The notes under the pieces are model-generated. The model saw only the letters and a list, made by a program, of their open reading frames with translations. It did not search any database and had not been told where the DNA came from. From positions 32,582,194-32,646,193 of the forward strand of contig CP136069.1 in the NCBI GenBank assembly GCA_032622095.1: a stretch of DNA of 64,000 nucleotides, given 5' to 3'. Source of the stretch: Siphonodentalium dalli (lineage: Eukaryota > Mollusca > Scaphopoda > Gadilida > Siphonodentaliidae). Positions 22,697-33,552 of this stretch are shown here, one piece after another. Each line of letters starts with the position of its first letter. The first letter of the stretch is position 1. A program made the position numbers and the translations under genes.

Positions 22697-22914
22697 ATTA
22701 ACACCCTGCTCTCTAAATAATTCTTCGTTGAACTTCAACAAAGTAATATATTTTCGGGTGTCGTTCTCCCCACACCCTAAATCTAGCTGAACGTTGTATA
22801 CAACTTCTTGGGTGCGAATTTGTTGTGTGCTTATTATCCAACAGTTTAGTACGATGTACGCAACTGATTGCGTGAACTGTCTTCTCATGCTTCTGTGGTA
22901 TTACGTTCATACCA

Positions 22915-23068
22915 CATTGGATAAAACCGCCACGTGACCAGGTCATTCAATAGCAGCACGTTTTTCCGGTTTTGGCTTCAAATACTTCAAAACAAGATGG
23001 ACGACTGCGTGAAAAAATGCATGAGCGACTGGAAAATGGGACAAGACGTCGTGGATAGCTTTGCCGGT
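22915..23068 (+). promoter_or_regulatory. Candidate promoter and short first exon
   Basis: An inverted CCAAT box (ATTGG at about 22,917), the E-box CCACGTGAC at about 22,930 and a TTCCGG motif near 22,964 precede ATG 22,997 in a good context (CAAGATGG). A 24-codon frame (MDDCVKKCMSDWKMGQDVVD...) runs into a possible donor at CCG|GTATAG (23,067). No matching acceptor or second exon was found. This could be a captured exon within a repeat or chance. Confidence 0.25.
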
Positions 23069-23326
23069 ATAGTATACCTTTGTTATTATTATTCTTTGTA
23101 CGATACACTGATTATGTAGGCTTTATGTATTGAGTGTATATTTATTTATATTTGCCAAATTTTGCAGTTTACAAATTTACACAACAGTTACTGCTGGCGG
23201 CACTATTTTGACTAAAGTAGTACACTCATACACTCAACACATAAAACCTACATAATCAGTGTATCGTACAAAGGATAATTATAACAAAGGTATACTATAC
23301 CGGCAAAGCTATCCACGACGTATTGC
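23046..23326. repeat. Inverted repeat, arms of about 95 bp, loop of about 85 bp
   Basis: The left arm starts GACGTCGTGGATAGCTTTGC and the right arm ends with its complement. The arms also share the (in)complete block ACACTGATTATGTAGG. The left arm covers the end of the candidate exon at 22,997-23,066 and its donor site. Confidence 0.85.
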
Positions 23327-23334
23327 CCATTATA

Positions 23335-23650
23335 CTTTCCAATCAACGTTGGGTAAACTTTCCAATCAACAAATGTCATCCAACTCTACCCAACACCCAA
23401 CAGTTCAATAAACGTAGATAGGTGCTGTGGGCAATTAAAATTGATTGGGTGTTGTGTGAAATTTCATCCAACACGTTGTATAATTAACACACAACCGTTG
23501 GTAGTAAATATATATGCAACGTTGTGTAAAATTGTATCCAACACAAATTGTTATGCAACTTTTCACACAACGTAGATATGTGCTGTGGGCATACAACGGT
23601 TGATTGACTGTTGGATACCTTCTTATCCAACTAGATTTAGGGTGCACGTA
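23335..23650. repeat. MITE-like repeat with CAACGTTGG and GTGCTGTGGGCA units
   Basis: The block AACGTAGAT(A)GGTGCTGTGGGC occurs twice (about 23,411 and 23,569), interspersed with inverted ATCCAAC/GTTGGAT and CAACGTTGTGT motifs. No coding potential. It resembles small foldback MITEs; family unknown. Confidence 0.5.
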
Positions 23651-23769
23651 TCATCAAGGGCCCCTGTAAAATGTATATATAAATCATCCTGGAGGTTTAC
23701 GATAATATCCGGACCGGACATTTATAGATAAGTCAGGTATTACATGGGTTCTGGGATATTTTGTGTATT

Positions 23770-24665
23770 AAGATTAAGAGGATAGTTTGATAAAAAAATT
23801 GTTTATTCGCCGATTAGTACCAAACTTCTAAATAATCATCTGCATGATATCAGGAGTCTAATTGTGTGGCTTAAATATTTCAAAAGTGGTACCATTCGAA
23901 ACAGGGGTCCACAGGGGGCGAGAGAGACACATAAATTGATTTACAATATTGTTAGCGCCGATTTCCACCAAACTGATACATATTCTTCTCCTTGATTCGA
24001 GGAATCTATTCATGTGGTTTAAATACGCCAAATTTGTGCCATAATTGTAAATTAGTGAGATATATGGGGGCCCTAAATTTGATACGAATTTGTATACTCG
24101 CCAATTTTCAACAATTTTATATATATTCATCTCCATAACGAGTCTAAGTTTGTGGTTTAATGATGTCAAATGTGGGGCCGCTTGAGTCAGAAATATGGAC
24201 GGGCGGGTCACCAAAACTGATAGCAATATGTTTAGTGCCAATTAATATCAAATTCATACAGGTTCTTCTCAAATGATACGATGAATCACAATAGTGGTCA
24301 CAGTGTGCCGTAAAATATAATTTCTTCTGAGATCAAAGAAAACGGAGTCAGTGGCACATGGTTTCAGGTCTTCAAATACTGACATCTGACAAGGTTATAT
24401 ATCTGCCCAATATTCAGAGGAAATCTTTCATGCTTTAGAACAGACTCATCGCCTAACATAAACAACTCAAAATATCGCTCTGTTGCATAGCTACTATAAT
24501 ATTCCGGGTGTAAGAATCATGTTTTGTGATGCTATTTGGATATATAATTTATGAGAATATGTGTAACACTTTGAAAAAGAGTATCCTCGATTCCCACCAT
24601 ACATCGGCAATATGCAGAGGGTTTCACATCACTTTAACCTAGGCAACGCCGGGTAACCCTGCTAG
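23770..24665 (+). mobile_element. Helitron-type element, copy 2 (inverted monomers plus 3' end)
   Basis: 23,770-24,260 contains three to four inverted pearl-like monomers (GGTTTAAATACGCCAAATTT and similar). 24,290-24,665 matches the 3' region of copy 1 at 13,215-14,421. It ends GGCAACGCCGGGTAACCCTG followed by CTAG at 24,662-24,665 and a T. It was inserted into the 3' end of LINE-F. No protein-coding capacity is visible. Confidence 0.6.
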
Positions 24666-24666
24666 T

Positions 24667-25760
24667 TATACAAATAAAATAGTTCTGTGTTGATAGTGAA
24701 TTTGTGAAATTCTTCAAATATAGTTAGATTCGTTTGTAGACTCATTCTATCATCGCCATTGGGAAACATATACACTGAGGGAACTATAGCATCTGGGATC
24801 TTTCTAAGTATAATTTGCCTATGGGAAAGGTAACGCCGACATTTGAATATGTAGTTGTAGCTATCTTCTATTTGGACACAAACAGCGACCAGTGATACAG
24901 ATATGTAATTTTGGTATATGTGCGCGTTTTGTTCACTACAATAGTTTCTAAGACGTGTGTGGATTACTTGTGCTTTTCTAGTGTAACAATATTTGAAGAG
25001 TGAATTCTTCTTATGTGTTTATTGTTGTTCTAAATTCGTCGTAGTTTGCTATATCGCGTGTGATCATCGACAGTGAATTCCAGAGTGCTGTTGTATTTAA
25101 TATGAATGTCCGGACGTGTGAATTGCATGGCGTTCTATTAGGGTGGCGAAAGTGTTTGGAGTTACGAGTATTAATTGTCGATACTTCGGATACAAGTTGG
25201 GGCACTAAGATTTTGGAGGTACCAGTATTAATTGTTGATACTTCGGATACAAGTTGGGGCACTAATTATTTGGAGTTACCAGTATTAATTGTCGATAATT
25301 CAGATACAAGTTGATGCGCTAAGTGTTTGGAGTTACGAGCATTAATTGTCGAAACTTAGGATACAAGTTAGGGCACTAAGTGCTTGGAGTTACAAGTATT
25401 AATTGTCGATACTTAGGATACAAGTTGGGGCACTAAGTTCTGGAGGTTCTCCGCTATCGAGTTATATATCATTTTGTGATATAAATACAGTTTTGAATTT
25501 TCAAGTCTCCTTGAAAGAGTCTCCCAACCTGCTTCAATTATAAGTTAGTGTTACCCATGGACCGTGTACACCCGGTTATGATGCGCGCTGCTTCTAGTTG
25601 TATGCGTTTGGGTGCGTGTTCTATGATCTTACAAAAGTGAAATAACATTTTTCTAGGATTTCTCTAATAAGAACGTATTTTTTTTGTAACATAGATATTC
25701 GATACCGGAAGACTTAGCAGTAATACTATTTTTTCAAGGTTTATAGTACATGTATGTCGG
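24667..25760 (-). pseudogene. LINE-F ORF2 C-terminal part with zinc-knuckle region
   Basis: TAKSSGIEYL near 25,720 is the start of an RT. The remaining RT, including the catalytic Asp block, is missing. Sequence resumes as EAARIITGCTRS, GWETLSRRLENSKLYLYHK, NLVPQLVSEVSTINT (repeated in tandem), HVRTFILNTTALWNSLS, and in another frame QVIHTRLRNYCSEQN and DSYNYIFKCRRY. The WNSL and Y-x-FKCRRY blocks are typical of mollusc-type LINE C-termini (recalled pattern). The end is at the Helitron-type junction. Confidence 0.72.
25150..25445 (-). repeat. 57-bp tandem repeat, about 5 copies, inside LINE-F coding sequence
   Basis: Units share ACAAGTTGGGGCACTAAG and GTATTAATTGTCGATACTT. Two units are exactly 57 bp (19 codons), encoding VPQLVSEVSTINT plus a variable tail on the minus strand. 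Others differ by small indels. Confidence 0.85.
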
Positions 25761-25859
25761 ATTCAGTTATTTGTGTTTCATTTATAGTTCTGGGATGGAT
25801 TCCGATGGAATATGTTCTGGTATAGTGGGATTTGAGTCATCTATGGATGAGATACTATA

Positions 25860-27010
25860 TAGTCATTAAAAGCTTCGGCTTTGTCAGTGATGGATGTGTG
25901 CGTGCTGTTATTCAACAGCAAGTAGGGAATAGCTTTATTGCTGGGTTTTTTCTGAGAGTTTAACAAAAGTGTTCCACCAGGAAGATGAGGTGTTTCTGGA
26001 TTATTTAAAATGTCTTGCATGTGGGCTATTTCGTCCTATTTCGATGTTCTTATTAGGGAGATGACTTCGTTTCGTGTTGTCCTATAGTTTGTCCATGCGT
26101 TGCGAACTTTGGCTTTTCCATACAATCGCTTTCGCTGTTTGATATGTTGTTTTATTCAAGAATTTAACTATGTTTGTTCATCTTTCTTACAGCGCACAAT
26201 TTTACTTGGGACAAAAGCATTGATCTGATCTTGTAAGAAATTTGAGAGTACGTTGTTCATTTCACTGATAGTTGTAATAGTTTGTTCTCGGTAACTTTTT
26301 TTAATTGACTTCTTTAGATATGTGCAATTTGCTTGATCGTAGTTATAAACACGCCTAGTAAACGGTTTCTGTTTCCATTTTTTCTGATATTAGGAATATG
26401 ATAGCGAACACAATTTCCATGGAAGGGTTTAAGGGTTCCACTTTCAAAGACAGAGCAGTTTGTATTTACCAGGACAACATCGACAAGAGTTTGCGAATAT
26501 ACAGAAAATTGGTAGATTCCGTTATTATTTGTTTTAATGTTAGTTGTCTGTAGATTGTTGAAATTCTGCTATTTGATTGGTAAAATGTATTATATTGGTT
26601 TTCATTAAGGTTTCCGACGATGTTCAGGTTATGGTGGATGGGTCACGTGTCGTGTCTAACATAGTTGTAATTGTAGACCAACGATTGCAATTGCAATCCA
26701 TACATCGCACCAAACCGATGAGGCTTCTAGTTTTTCCATGGCTTTCCATTCCAGGGTGTTCGCGATCAATTAGCCGCCTATAAGCTATGTTGTTCCTTAT
26801 GTAGACTATTACCCCACCATTTGAATCAGCCCTGACCCTTCACCAAGGTTCGTAAAACCCATGCATGAACTAGTAATCGTTCGTTGGAGTGTCTACACCT
26901 AACCATGTCTCTGTGAAATAGCAGATATAAAAGTTAAGCATTTCGGTTCTAATAATATCAATCTTGGTAGTCAGGCAATGCATATTTAAATGCTTAATTT
27001 TTTACGTTTT
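25860..27010 (-). pseudogene. LINE-F ORF2 endonuclease and linker, degenerate
   Basis: Minus-strand frames give CLTTKIDIIRTEM, CYFTETWLGV (the ETW catalytic Glu motif), SNGGVIVYIRNNIAY, then SQTLVDVVLVNTNCSVF (the conserved catalytic Asp region), KPFTRRVYNYDQAN and a linker with QRKRLYGKAKV followed by TRNEVISLIR. These are standard blocks of the APE endonuclease and the connecting region in jockey/CR1-type ORF2. Many stops and frame changes separate them. The GDFN block is eroded to VGNLNEN. No function is expected. Confidence 0.7.
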
Positions 27011-27015
27011 GACTC

Positions 27016-29290
27016 GTCCCAGGGCCGGATGAGGTGGATGTCATCCCCGAGCGTGATTAAATTGTATATCCAGTTGGGGGTGTTTTGTAAGTTTCTCGAA
27101 GTACAGAGTCGAGTTATTTGGATTTTAACCATCCGCACACGATCGTTTTTTGTATCACATATTGATTGGTGTTCGAGCAAGAAGAAGACTATTAAGTACA
27201 TACAATAGTTTCAAGTGTGGCTCATTTAATGTAGTATTGGAAGCACGATATTAAACGTTTTGAAGATGAAACATTACAACGAATTTTTGTGTGTTATCGG
27301 TTTGCGCGCGGTCATGGAACATGCACACCCGTGATTTATATTCACTTGAAATCCACGTGTGCGTCTGCTCATTGTTGTCGCTTGACTGTTATCTAGACAA
27401 ACGTCTTTCACAGTAGACGCCGAGGTGTTAGCTCACCGAGGTAGTAATTATTTTGCTAGTCATTATTAGATCAACTGTGCATTATCTAAATAATTACCGG
27501 TAAAATAATGACCAACTCGGAAAGAGGAGCACACTCCTTGTTAAGTGGTCCTTGTTATGATGGTGGGTCCTGGTGAATTAATATGATGTTGTCAGAGCAA
27601 GATGATGTTGTTTTGAAAATGTACCGTTATTTTTTCAAAGTTGTCATTTTCACGACTTGTGGCTAATCTGAACGAATGGGGAAAAGCCATTATGTTTATA
27701 AAACATTCAAAAACATTGATATTGTAAGATATATAAATTAACTAGGTGGTTTGAAGGCCACATGAAAGCCACATGTTAATCCAAATGACCAACTGCCATC
27801 GAATAAAGATGTTTCATATAATTTGATATGGGATACTGGCTATATAGACACATGCGAGAAATACTATGTCGGCAGTATTGTTGTCATGACTACTTCAATT
27901 GCAAATTGTACACACAATCAGGTACCGAAATTCTGCATTTATCTACTTTTCGTGGGTTACAAATACTAACCAACAGATTCGCTTAGAAAATATCACCATG
28001 TACACTGAATTTGTATTCTATATTTTCCACCAAAACGGCATATGATTATCCTTCTTACCAGTTCTTGGTTTCGGTTGCCCAGCGTTTACAGAAATAGTTG
28101 GGACTACAACATTTGAAGCGCCCAAACCTTCTCTGACATTCTTTCGATGTTAGTGCGTATAGACGCCGAACTACACATAGACATACTGCATGTCTGCACA
28201 TCTAACTTGGAGTCGACACGCTTCGAGCACCACATACAGCTGGACAGGTGTTACCGCCAAATGCATGTGTACATTTACCATGCATAGCCTTCAAACATGC
28301 GATTTCGTCCTCTACTCGTACCCGGCATGTTTTTCGAGTACACACTCATCACAAATAAAAAACAAGGTGCATAATCTGAGTATTATATTCGGTGATTACA
28401 TTTCGGACTAGTTGAATACCGTATATACATGTATCGCGACACAAGTACACGTATAAAGCACACGTGTTTGTGAAATTCGATCTGAGAGAATCTTCATAAC
28501 AGGCCTACAACTAAGTTATTGTAAACTAAATACATTGTATCAAAACATATTTGCAATTGTCCATTCAACGCATTGAATTCAAGATGATGTACACTTTTTT
28601 TGATGGGTTTATTCTCATTAAACCATATATACAATGCAGTATTTGAGAAAAAATAATAAAGTGAAATACATGTAATGAAATATATATACATAATACCCGA
28701 CGTGTTATAGGTATCTCGAGGTGTATGGTGATTTTTCGTCATTTGGCTGCATAACATTATCCTTATTATACATTGAGAGAGACTGTAAAAGTGACACATC
28801 AAGCCATTCTGATCCTAATATGGGAGAAACTTTTGATATAATATATATATATATGGTCATATATGTTTGACGTGCACAGGTCTGAGACAATCTCATCACA
28901 TTTCCTCTTTAGTGTAATTAATGCATGGATCAGTTTTGACACAGAACTCTGTTGTATATAGGAATGTACACGTATGATTCAGGGGAGAAGCTCATATCGA
29001 ACATGTTGACAACACCTGGATGTTTGAATTGACCCATTAGTCGAGATTCCACAAAACTTATTGTTAATGCTTAGTTCTAGAAATTAGATCTTCCAAGAAT
29101 ACAATATATATTGTTGTGTAGTTTATATACATATATATATATAATTCATAAGTATGTGATTAATGTCGATCGGGTACTTTGTGATACAAATAAGGCGAAC
29201 GGGTCTATTGTGTCACTTTAACTGGTCAATCATCCTTTCACAACTGGATGGTCTCGCCGAGCGAGCATCCAGTCATCAAAGGTTTACGTG
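27016..29290. other. No gene recognised
   Basis: 2.3 kb without a supportable gene. Short ORFs (e.g. 28,190-28,411, 28,494-28,802) lack known motifs. (TA)n at about 28,842-28,855 and 29,131-29,142. A short GAGCGAGCATCCAGTC region near 29,255 is more GC-rich and leads into the candidate promoter below. Confidence 0.5.
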
Positions 29291-29419
29291 ATTGATAACG
29301 GATAACTATATTATACAGCCTATCGGGATGACACCACTCACCGAGACACACAATCACATCAGGCTGGGCGGGGGCATATGCAGGCAATCTATCGCTCTCA
29401 TCGCATCGATGATTCAGAC

Positions 29420-29560
29420 AGCTATAAACGCACGATTTAGTCGAATTTTCACGGGGTTATTTCGGTCGGTGTGTGATCTCTCGGGGCCGGGTCTTTCGGT
29501 TTTCGGTAATCGTCGATTGCAGTCTGTGCTGAAAGCCGATGGACACGCTTGGTTATTGGT
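29420..29560 (+). promoter_or_regulatory. Candidate TATA promoter and first exon with strong donor
   Basis: TATAAA at 29,423-29,428 lies in a locally GC-rich stretch. ATG at 29,539 is in a good context (GCCGATGG) and is followed after 20 nt by TTG|GTGAGTGAG, a near-consensus splice donor at 29,559. This arrangement could be the first exon of a host gene with a very short coding start. No downstream exon was found, so it stays speculative. Confidence 0.25.
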
Positions 29561-29570
29561 GAGTGAGTGA

Positions 29571-30130
29571 ATTTTAAAAGTATAAATCTTTAAACCAATA
29601 ACGTATACGACTTTATTTTGGATACTCTTATCACCATGGACTGTTGTATATATACTGTCTCTGGGAATTGTATTATATAATGATGTCTTTATGGTTACTG
29701 TATTATAAGCTTGGTTCCCGGAGAGATCACAATATTAAATGCACATGTATACATGGACCATTTTTTTCAATGTAGCCGTATACAATCGAGGCAGTGATTA
29801 AAGTGACACGACATGGTATTATGTAAAATTAAATCATAGTCTTCGGTTCAAGTTCAAGTGTATATTGTCTCATATAATCTTCAAAAAGGAATCACGTCAG
29901 CTATATGCCACTTTAACATTCTACCTGCCTTACTTACACCGATTTATGCGGTGCGAGTTCACCACTACCTGCAGGTTTGCACCGATGGTGCGGGTACATC
30001 TCTGTAAACTCACGCGGACCGTCCGATGGTCCATTTCCCACATTGGGCACTCAGTAAATTTGTGGGGTTGGGGGGGGGGGGGTGTATGGGTCTCATTTGG
30101 TGACTAATCAAATAAAGGAATGTCGATATA
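29571..30130. other. No gene; poly-G tract
   Basis: AT-rich, with no recognisable gene. A G-run (about 14 G) sits near 30,068-30,081, just outside the 3' end of LINE-C. Confidence 0.5.
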
Positions 30131-30138
30131 CATCTATA

Positions 30139-33100
30139 CTATACTATACTGCTGGTCATTATTTTTTCATTTATTAATTTTATGAAACGATAGACATTGT
30201 GCAGCACCTGAGATTTATTGTTTTTCATAAGTGAGATGAGTTTATCGTCATTTGGGTGTGTATAATAGTATCGCGGAATAAATTTAACCCTGGTATCGTT
30301 GAGACTCTCACATATCAGTAGTGTGTGGTATTCGCTTCCAATAGACTTTCCACATAACGTGCACGTGTTACTGGTGGGAAAGTTTTTCCAACTTGACGTT
30401 TCAATTGCCAATCGATGATTTCGCGTGCGGAATCGCAACAACGATAATGCTTCGTTTGTTGGGAGCTTTAGAAGGTAAATTTCTTCTTCAAATTCGTTTT
30501 TGATCATTCTATAGAATTGGTATTTGTCAGAGGAATTAATTATGGTTTGCCATTCCTGTATATATTCATCTCTTAGCTTCACTTTGATTGTCTGACGAAA
30601 CCAGTTTTCCCTTATAATATTATGGGACAACCAGATATGCGACAATCCGATATAATTGAGTGTAGTTTGTATATAGCGGATCCAACCAAGACCAGTTTTG
30701 TGTCGGTTTATCATGTTGTGTATAGTGGCATACAAGATATAAGATATTTTAGTTTGATTTCCGCTCACTAGTCGTGACCAATAGTTTAATATTCTACTTT
30801 TAATTTTACTCGTTATCGGTAGTAAGCCTGTTTCTCCATAAATCATCGCCGTCGGTGTTGATTTTTTAAGTTTTAATACAAATTTGAGGAACCATAATTC
30901 AGTGCGCTTAATTATTTCATTGTTGGCCACTCCCCACACTTCACAGCCGTATGTCAATATTGGTATAACCGTTTTTTCATAGAGTTCGATAATACACGTC
31001 AAAGGGAGCTTCCATTTTCTAGCTTTGGAAATAATAGAAAACATAGCATGTTTGGCTTCATCACATCTCCTTTTCTTTTCGGCTACAAAAGAACCATTAT
31101 TTGAAAAGATCACACCTAGATATCTATATTCTTTTTTTACTTCAATTGGTTGATCATTAATTGTGAAATTGATTTTGGAATTTCTATCGTGACCGAATAT
31201 CACAATATTGCTTTTGCTGTTATTAATTGTCAGCTTCCATTTTTCACAGTAAGCGGCATATGCATTTAACATATTTTGCAATTCCTTTGGGCTATCAGCC
31301 AGTAGGACGGTGTCGTCGGCATACAACAGGCACATTATTTTGATATGTTCATGAAATGTGGTTTCATTTAGGTCAGCTAACGCAATACCCTTCTGGTCCA
31401 TGTCATATAAATATGTTTCAAGGTCATTGAGGTAGATCGAGAACAGTATTGGTGATATGTTCGCTCCTTGCCTTACACCCATTTCACATGAGAAGGAAGG
31501 AGAGCACCTACCCCCAAGAGATACACACGATTTTATTCCATTATACATGTTAATTATTAGGTGGAGGACCCGTCCTTTAATTCCTATTTCTAAAAGTTTT
31601 CTCCATAGTCCAACTCTCCAGACGCTATCAAAGGCTTTAGACAGGTCGATAAAAGCACAATATAAACTCATTTTTTTCTTAATTTTTGTCATTTCAATTA
31701 GGCTATGTAATGAGAAAATATGATCTACTGTTGAGTAATCTTTTCTGAACCCAGCTTGGTTTTCTGATAATAATTCGTTTATTTGTAGGAATGTATATAT
31801 ACGATTACTTAGGATTGCTGTAAATAATTTCGCCACACAGCTAACTAGTGTAATGGGTCTGTAGTTGTCAGGATTTTTAGGATCTTTGGATTTAAAAATT
31901 GGGTGGATAACGCCTATTCCCCATTCATCAGGTATGAAGCCAGTTCGCAAAATCAGATTGAATAGTCGAAAGTACAGTGGTTTCATCTGTTCGAAAGTAG
32001 CTTTTATATATTCACATCGTATATTATCAACTCCCGGTGATTTTCCAAGTTTCAGATTCCTCACCACATCCTCAATTTCCGTTAAAGTAAAATCAACGTC
32101 GAGTGAACATGTTTCAAACTCATGCTTAAAATCGTCCCCGGTATCGGAGGTGCATACATTCTTTTCTTTGAAATATTCATAGAACTCTGTTAAAGATGGG
32201 GTTGTTTCAGTTAGTTTACTATTTTTATTTTGGTTGAGCAATTTCCAATATTCCCTGGGGTTATCAGATTTCATTTTTCTTAATTTTGCATTAAAATCAA
32301 CATCGTATTTTCGTTTGCTAAGTCGCAGTGCATGTTTATATTTATTCCTAGCATCTACGATTTCTCGCTGTAGTTTTGCGGTTTGGTGCTTTTTATACGC
32401 TGTTCTCAATTTACGGTAATAACGTCTCGCATTTGTGCAGTCTCTCGTAAACCAGGGCATATTATTTCGCGATGATGGTTTCGCGTTTTTACCTACCCGA
32501 CGCGTTCCGAGGGAAGTCTCCGCAGCTTTAATATATATATTCTTCAAACTCTCGTTTGCGTCAGAGATATCAGAGGGAGTTACACAATGTCTATATTCAA
32601 GGTTGTCTAAGTGGACTAACAGGGCATTTAATGCATTTGAATCAATGCTTTCAGCAAAGTTATCAACCAATTCAGGATCCCATGGGTTAATTCTATTTTG
32701 GGTAGAGTGATCAGACTGGCATTCCGCCGTGACCGAGTTTTGACAAGAGTTCTGGGTCAACGATAATCTAAATGCAATTGGGCAATGAACGTCAGAGGTC
32801 AAACTATTGAATTCGCCAACAGCGAAACCAGTAATATGGGTCAAGGCACTCTCGCTGAACAACAGATAATCGACCAGACTAACATTCCTACATGTCACGT
32901 GACCAATTCCCTTGTCTGATCCCAGTCTGCCGTTGGCAATATATAGGTCGGTGGATTTACATAGATCGATCAGCTTGTATCCAAAATTATTTGTTTTTCT
33001 ATCATTGGAGCTTCTTGGTGCAAGAGTTTTGTGGAAATCATTTTCTGATGGTATATAATCAATTAATTTTGAAGTTCTGGAATTTAGATCCCCAATAAGG

Positions 33101-33552
33101 AGGACTTTACTTCCTAGACATTTGGCATCAACAACTGAACTATATATATCCATGAAACATTCATTTGAACTATAGCTAGATCCTTCAGGGGGTATATATA
33201 CATTTCCAATTATTATAGATTCATTTCGGCCAAACTCGATCTTAAACCATACTACATATTCACAGGACAGCTCAACTTTCTTAATTAATCCAAAAAGCTC
33301 ATTTTTGACTAATATTGCAATTCCACCTGACCTATACCTTGCCAAAGTTTGTCTATTTTGTACATATACCAGTTTAAATCCTGGTATAAGTATTTCGTCA
33401 GCATCGTCTGACTTTGTTTCTTGGAAACATAATATATCAAATGCTGAAACAAAGTAATGGAATTCTGGGTCAATTAATTTTGATAGTAAACCACCAACAT
33501 TCAATGATAATACCTGTAAATCAAAACAATGATCGTCACACTCCCCGAACTG
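30139..33552 (-). CDS. LINE-C ORF2: APE endonuclease, reverse transcriptase, zinc knuckle
   Basis: Open for 1,137 codons after the ORF1 stop; the region from the TTG at 33,504 is 1,121 codons. Counting from there, the endonuclease shows LNVGG at the start, QETK with Glu29, NVYIPP, IGDLN (Asp139, Asn141), SLVDYL and SDVHCP. The RT holds DLSKAFDSVW, MGVRQGANISP and LYADD (Tyr728). The zinc knuckle CTLCGK begins at Cys1048 and is followed by EYH and C. No RNase H is seen. The protein nicks target DNA and reverse-transcribes the element RNA. There is no ATG before residue 118, so the full endonuclease must be made by readthrough, a non-AUG start or splicing. The stop codon lies inside the 3' tail repeat. 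Confidence 0.9.
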   Translation of the reverse strand, partial: QFGECDDHCFDLQVLSLNVGGLLSKLIDPEFHYFVSAFDILCFQETKSDDADEILIPGFKLVYVQNRQTLARYRSGGIAILVKNELFGLIKKVELSCEYVVWFKIEFGRNESIIIGNVYIPPEGSSYSSNECFMDIYSSVVDAKCLGSKVLLIGDLNSRTSKLIDYIPSENDFHKTLAPRSSNDRKTNNFGYKLIDLCKSTDLYIANGRLGSDKGIGHVTCRNVSLVDYLLFSESALTHITGFAVGEFNSLTSDVHCPIAFRLSLTQNSCQNSVTAECQSDHSTQNRINPWDPELVDNFAESIDSNALNALLVHLDNLEYRHCVTPSDISDANESLKNIYIKAAETSLGTRRVGKNAKPSSRNNMPWFTRDCTNARRYYRKLRTAYKKHQTAKLQREIVDARNKYKHALRLSKRKYDVDFNAKLRKMKSDNPREYWKLLNQNKNSKLTETTPSLTEFYEYFKEKNVCTSDTGDDFKHEFETCSLDVDFTLTEIEDVVRNLKLGKSPGVDNIRCEYIKATFEQMKPLYFRLFNLILRTGFIPDEWGIGVIHPIFKSKDPKNPDNYRPITLVSCVAKLFTAILSNRIYTFLQINELLSENQAGFRKDYSTVDHIFSLHSLIEMTKIKKKMSLYCAFIDLSKAFDSVWRVGLWRKLLEIGIKGRVLHLIINMYNGIKSCVSLGGRCSPSFSCEMGVRQGANISPILFSIYLNDLETYLYDMDQKGIALADLNETTFHEHIKIMCLLYADDTVLLADSPKELQNMLNAYAAYCEKWKLTINNSKSNIVIFGHDRNSKINFTINDQPIEVKKEYRYLGVIFSNNGSFVAEKKRRCDEAKHAMFSIISKARKWKLPLTCIIELYEKTVIPILTYGCEVWGVANNEIIKRTELWFLKFVLKLKKSTPTAMIYGETGLLPITSKIKSRILNYWSRLVSGNQTKISYILYATIHNMINRHKTGLGWIRYIQTTLNYIGLSHIWLSHNIIRENWFRQTIKVKLRDEYIQEWQTIINSSDKYQFYRMIKNEFEEEIYLLKLPTNEALSLLRFRTRNHRLAIETSSWKNFPTSNTCTLCGKSIGSEYHTLLICESLNDTRVKFIPRYYYTHPNDDKLISLMKNNKSQVLHNVYRFIKLINEKIMTSSIV

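Larger units (their letters stand above)
17629..22747 (-). mobile_element. Ngaro-like tyrosine-recombinase retrotransposon with split direct repeats
   Basis: On the minus strand the order is A1 (22,747-22,697 plus 21,581-21,284, split by an insertion), gag-like ORF, RNase H remnant, tyrosine recombinase, B1, A2, B2. A and B copies are all in the same orientation, giving the A1...B1-A2-B2 split-direct-repeat layout described for Ngaro and PAT elements of the DIRS order, which integrate with a recombinase rather than a DDE integrase. I see no methyltransferase, which favours Ngaro over PAT. The RT domain is missing and nonsense codons are present, so the copy is inactive. Confidence 0.82.
24667..27015 (-). 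mobile_element. LINE-F: jockey/CR1-group LINE remnant with RT deleted
   Basis: Reading the minus strand, endonuclease pieces occupy about 27,000-26,400, a linker about 26,400-25,860, then only the first RT block near 25,720. Sequence then jumps to the post-RT C-terminal region (about 25,610-24,667). Order and motifs fit one LINE with most of its RT lost. A Helitron-type element abuts its 3' end at 24,666. Confidence 0.72.

Noticed and set aside
30139-30160. LINE-C ORF2 truncated at the 3' end
   Set aside because: The zinc knuckle and C-terminal residues are present and the tail repeat follows, so the 3' end looks natural.
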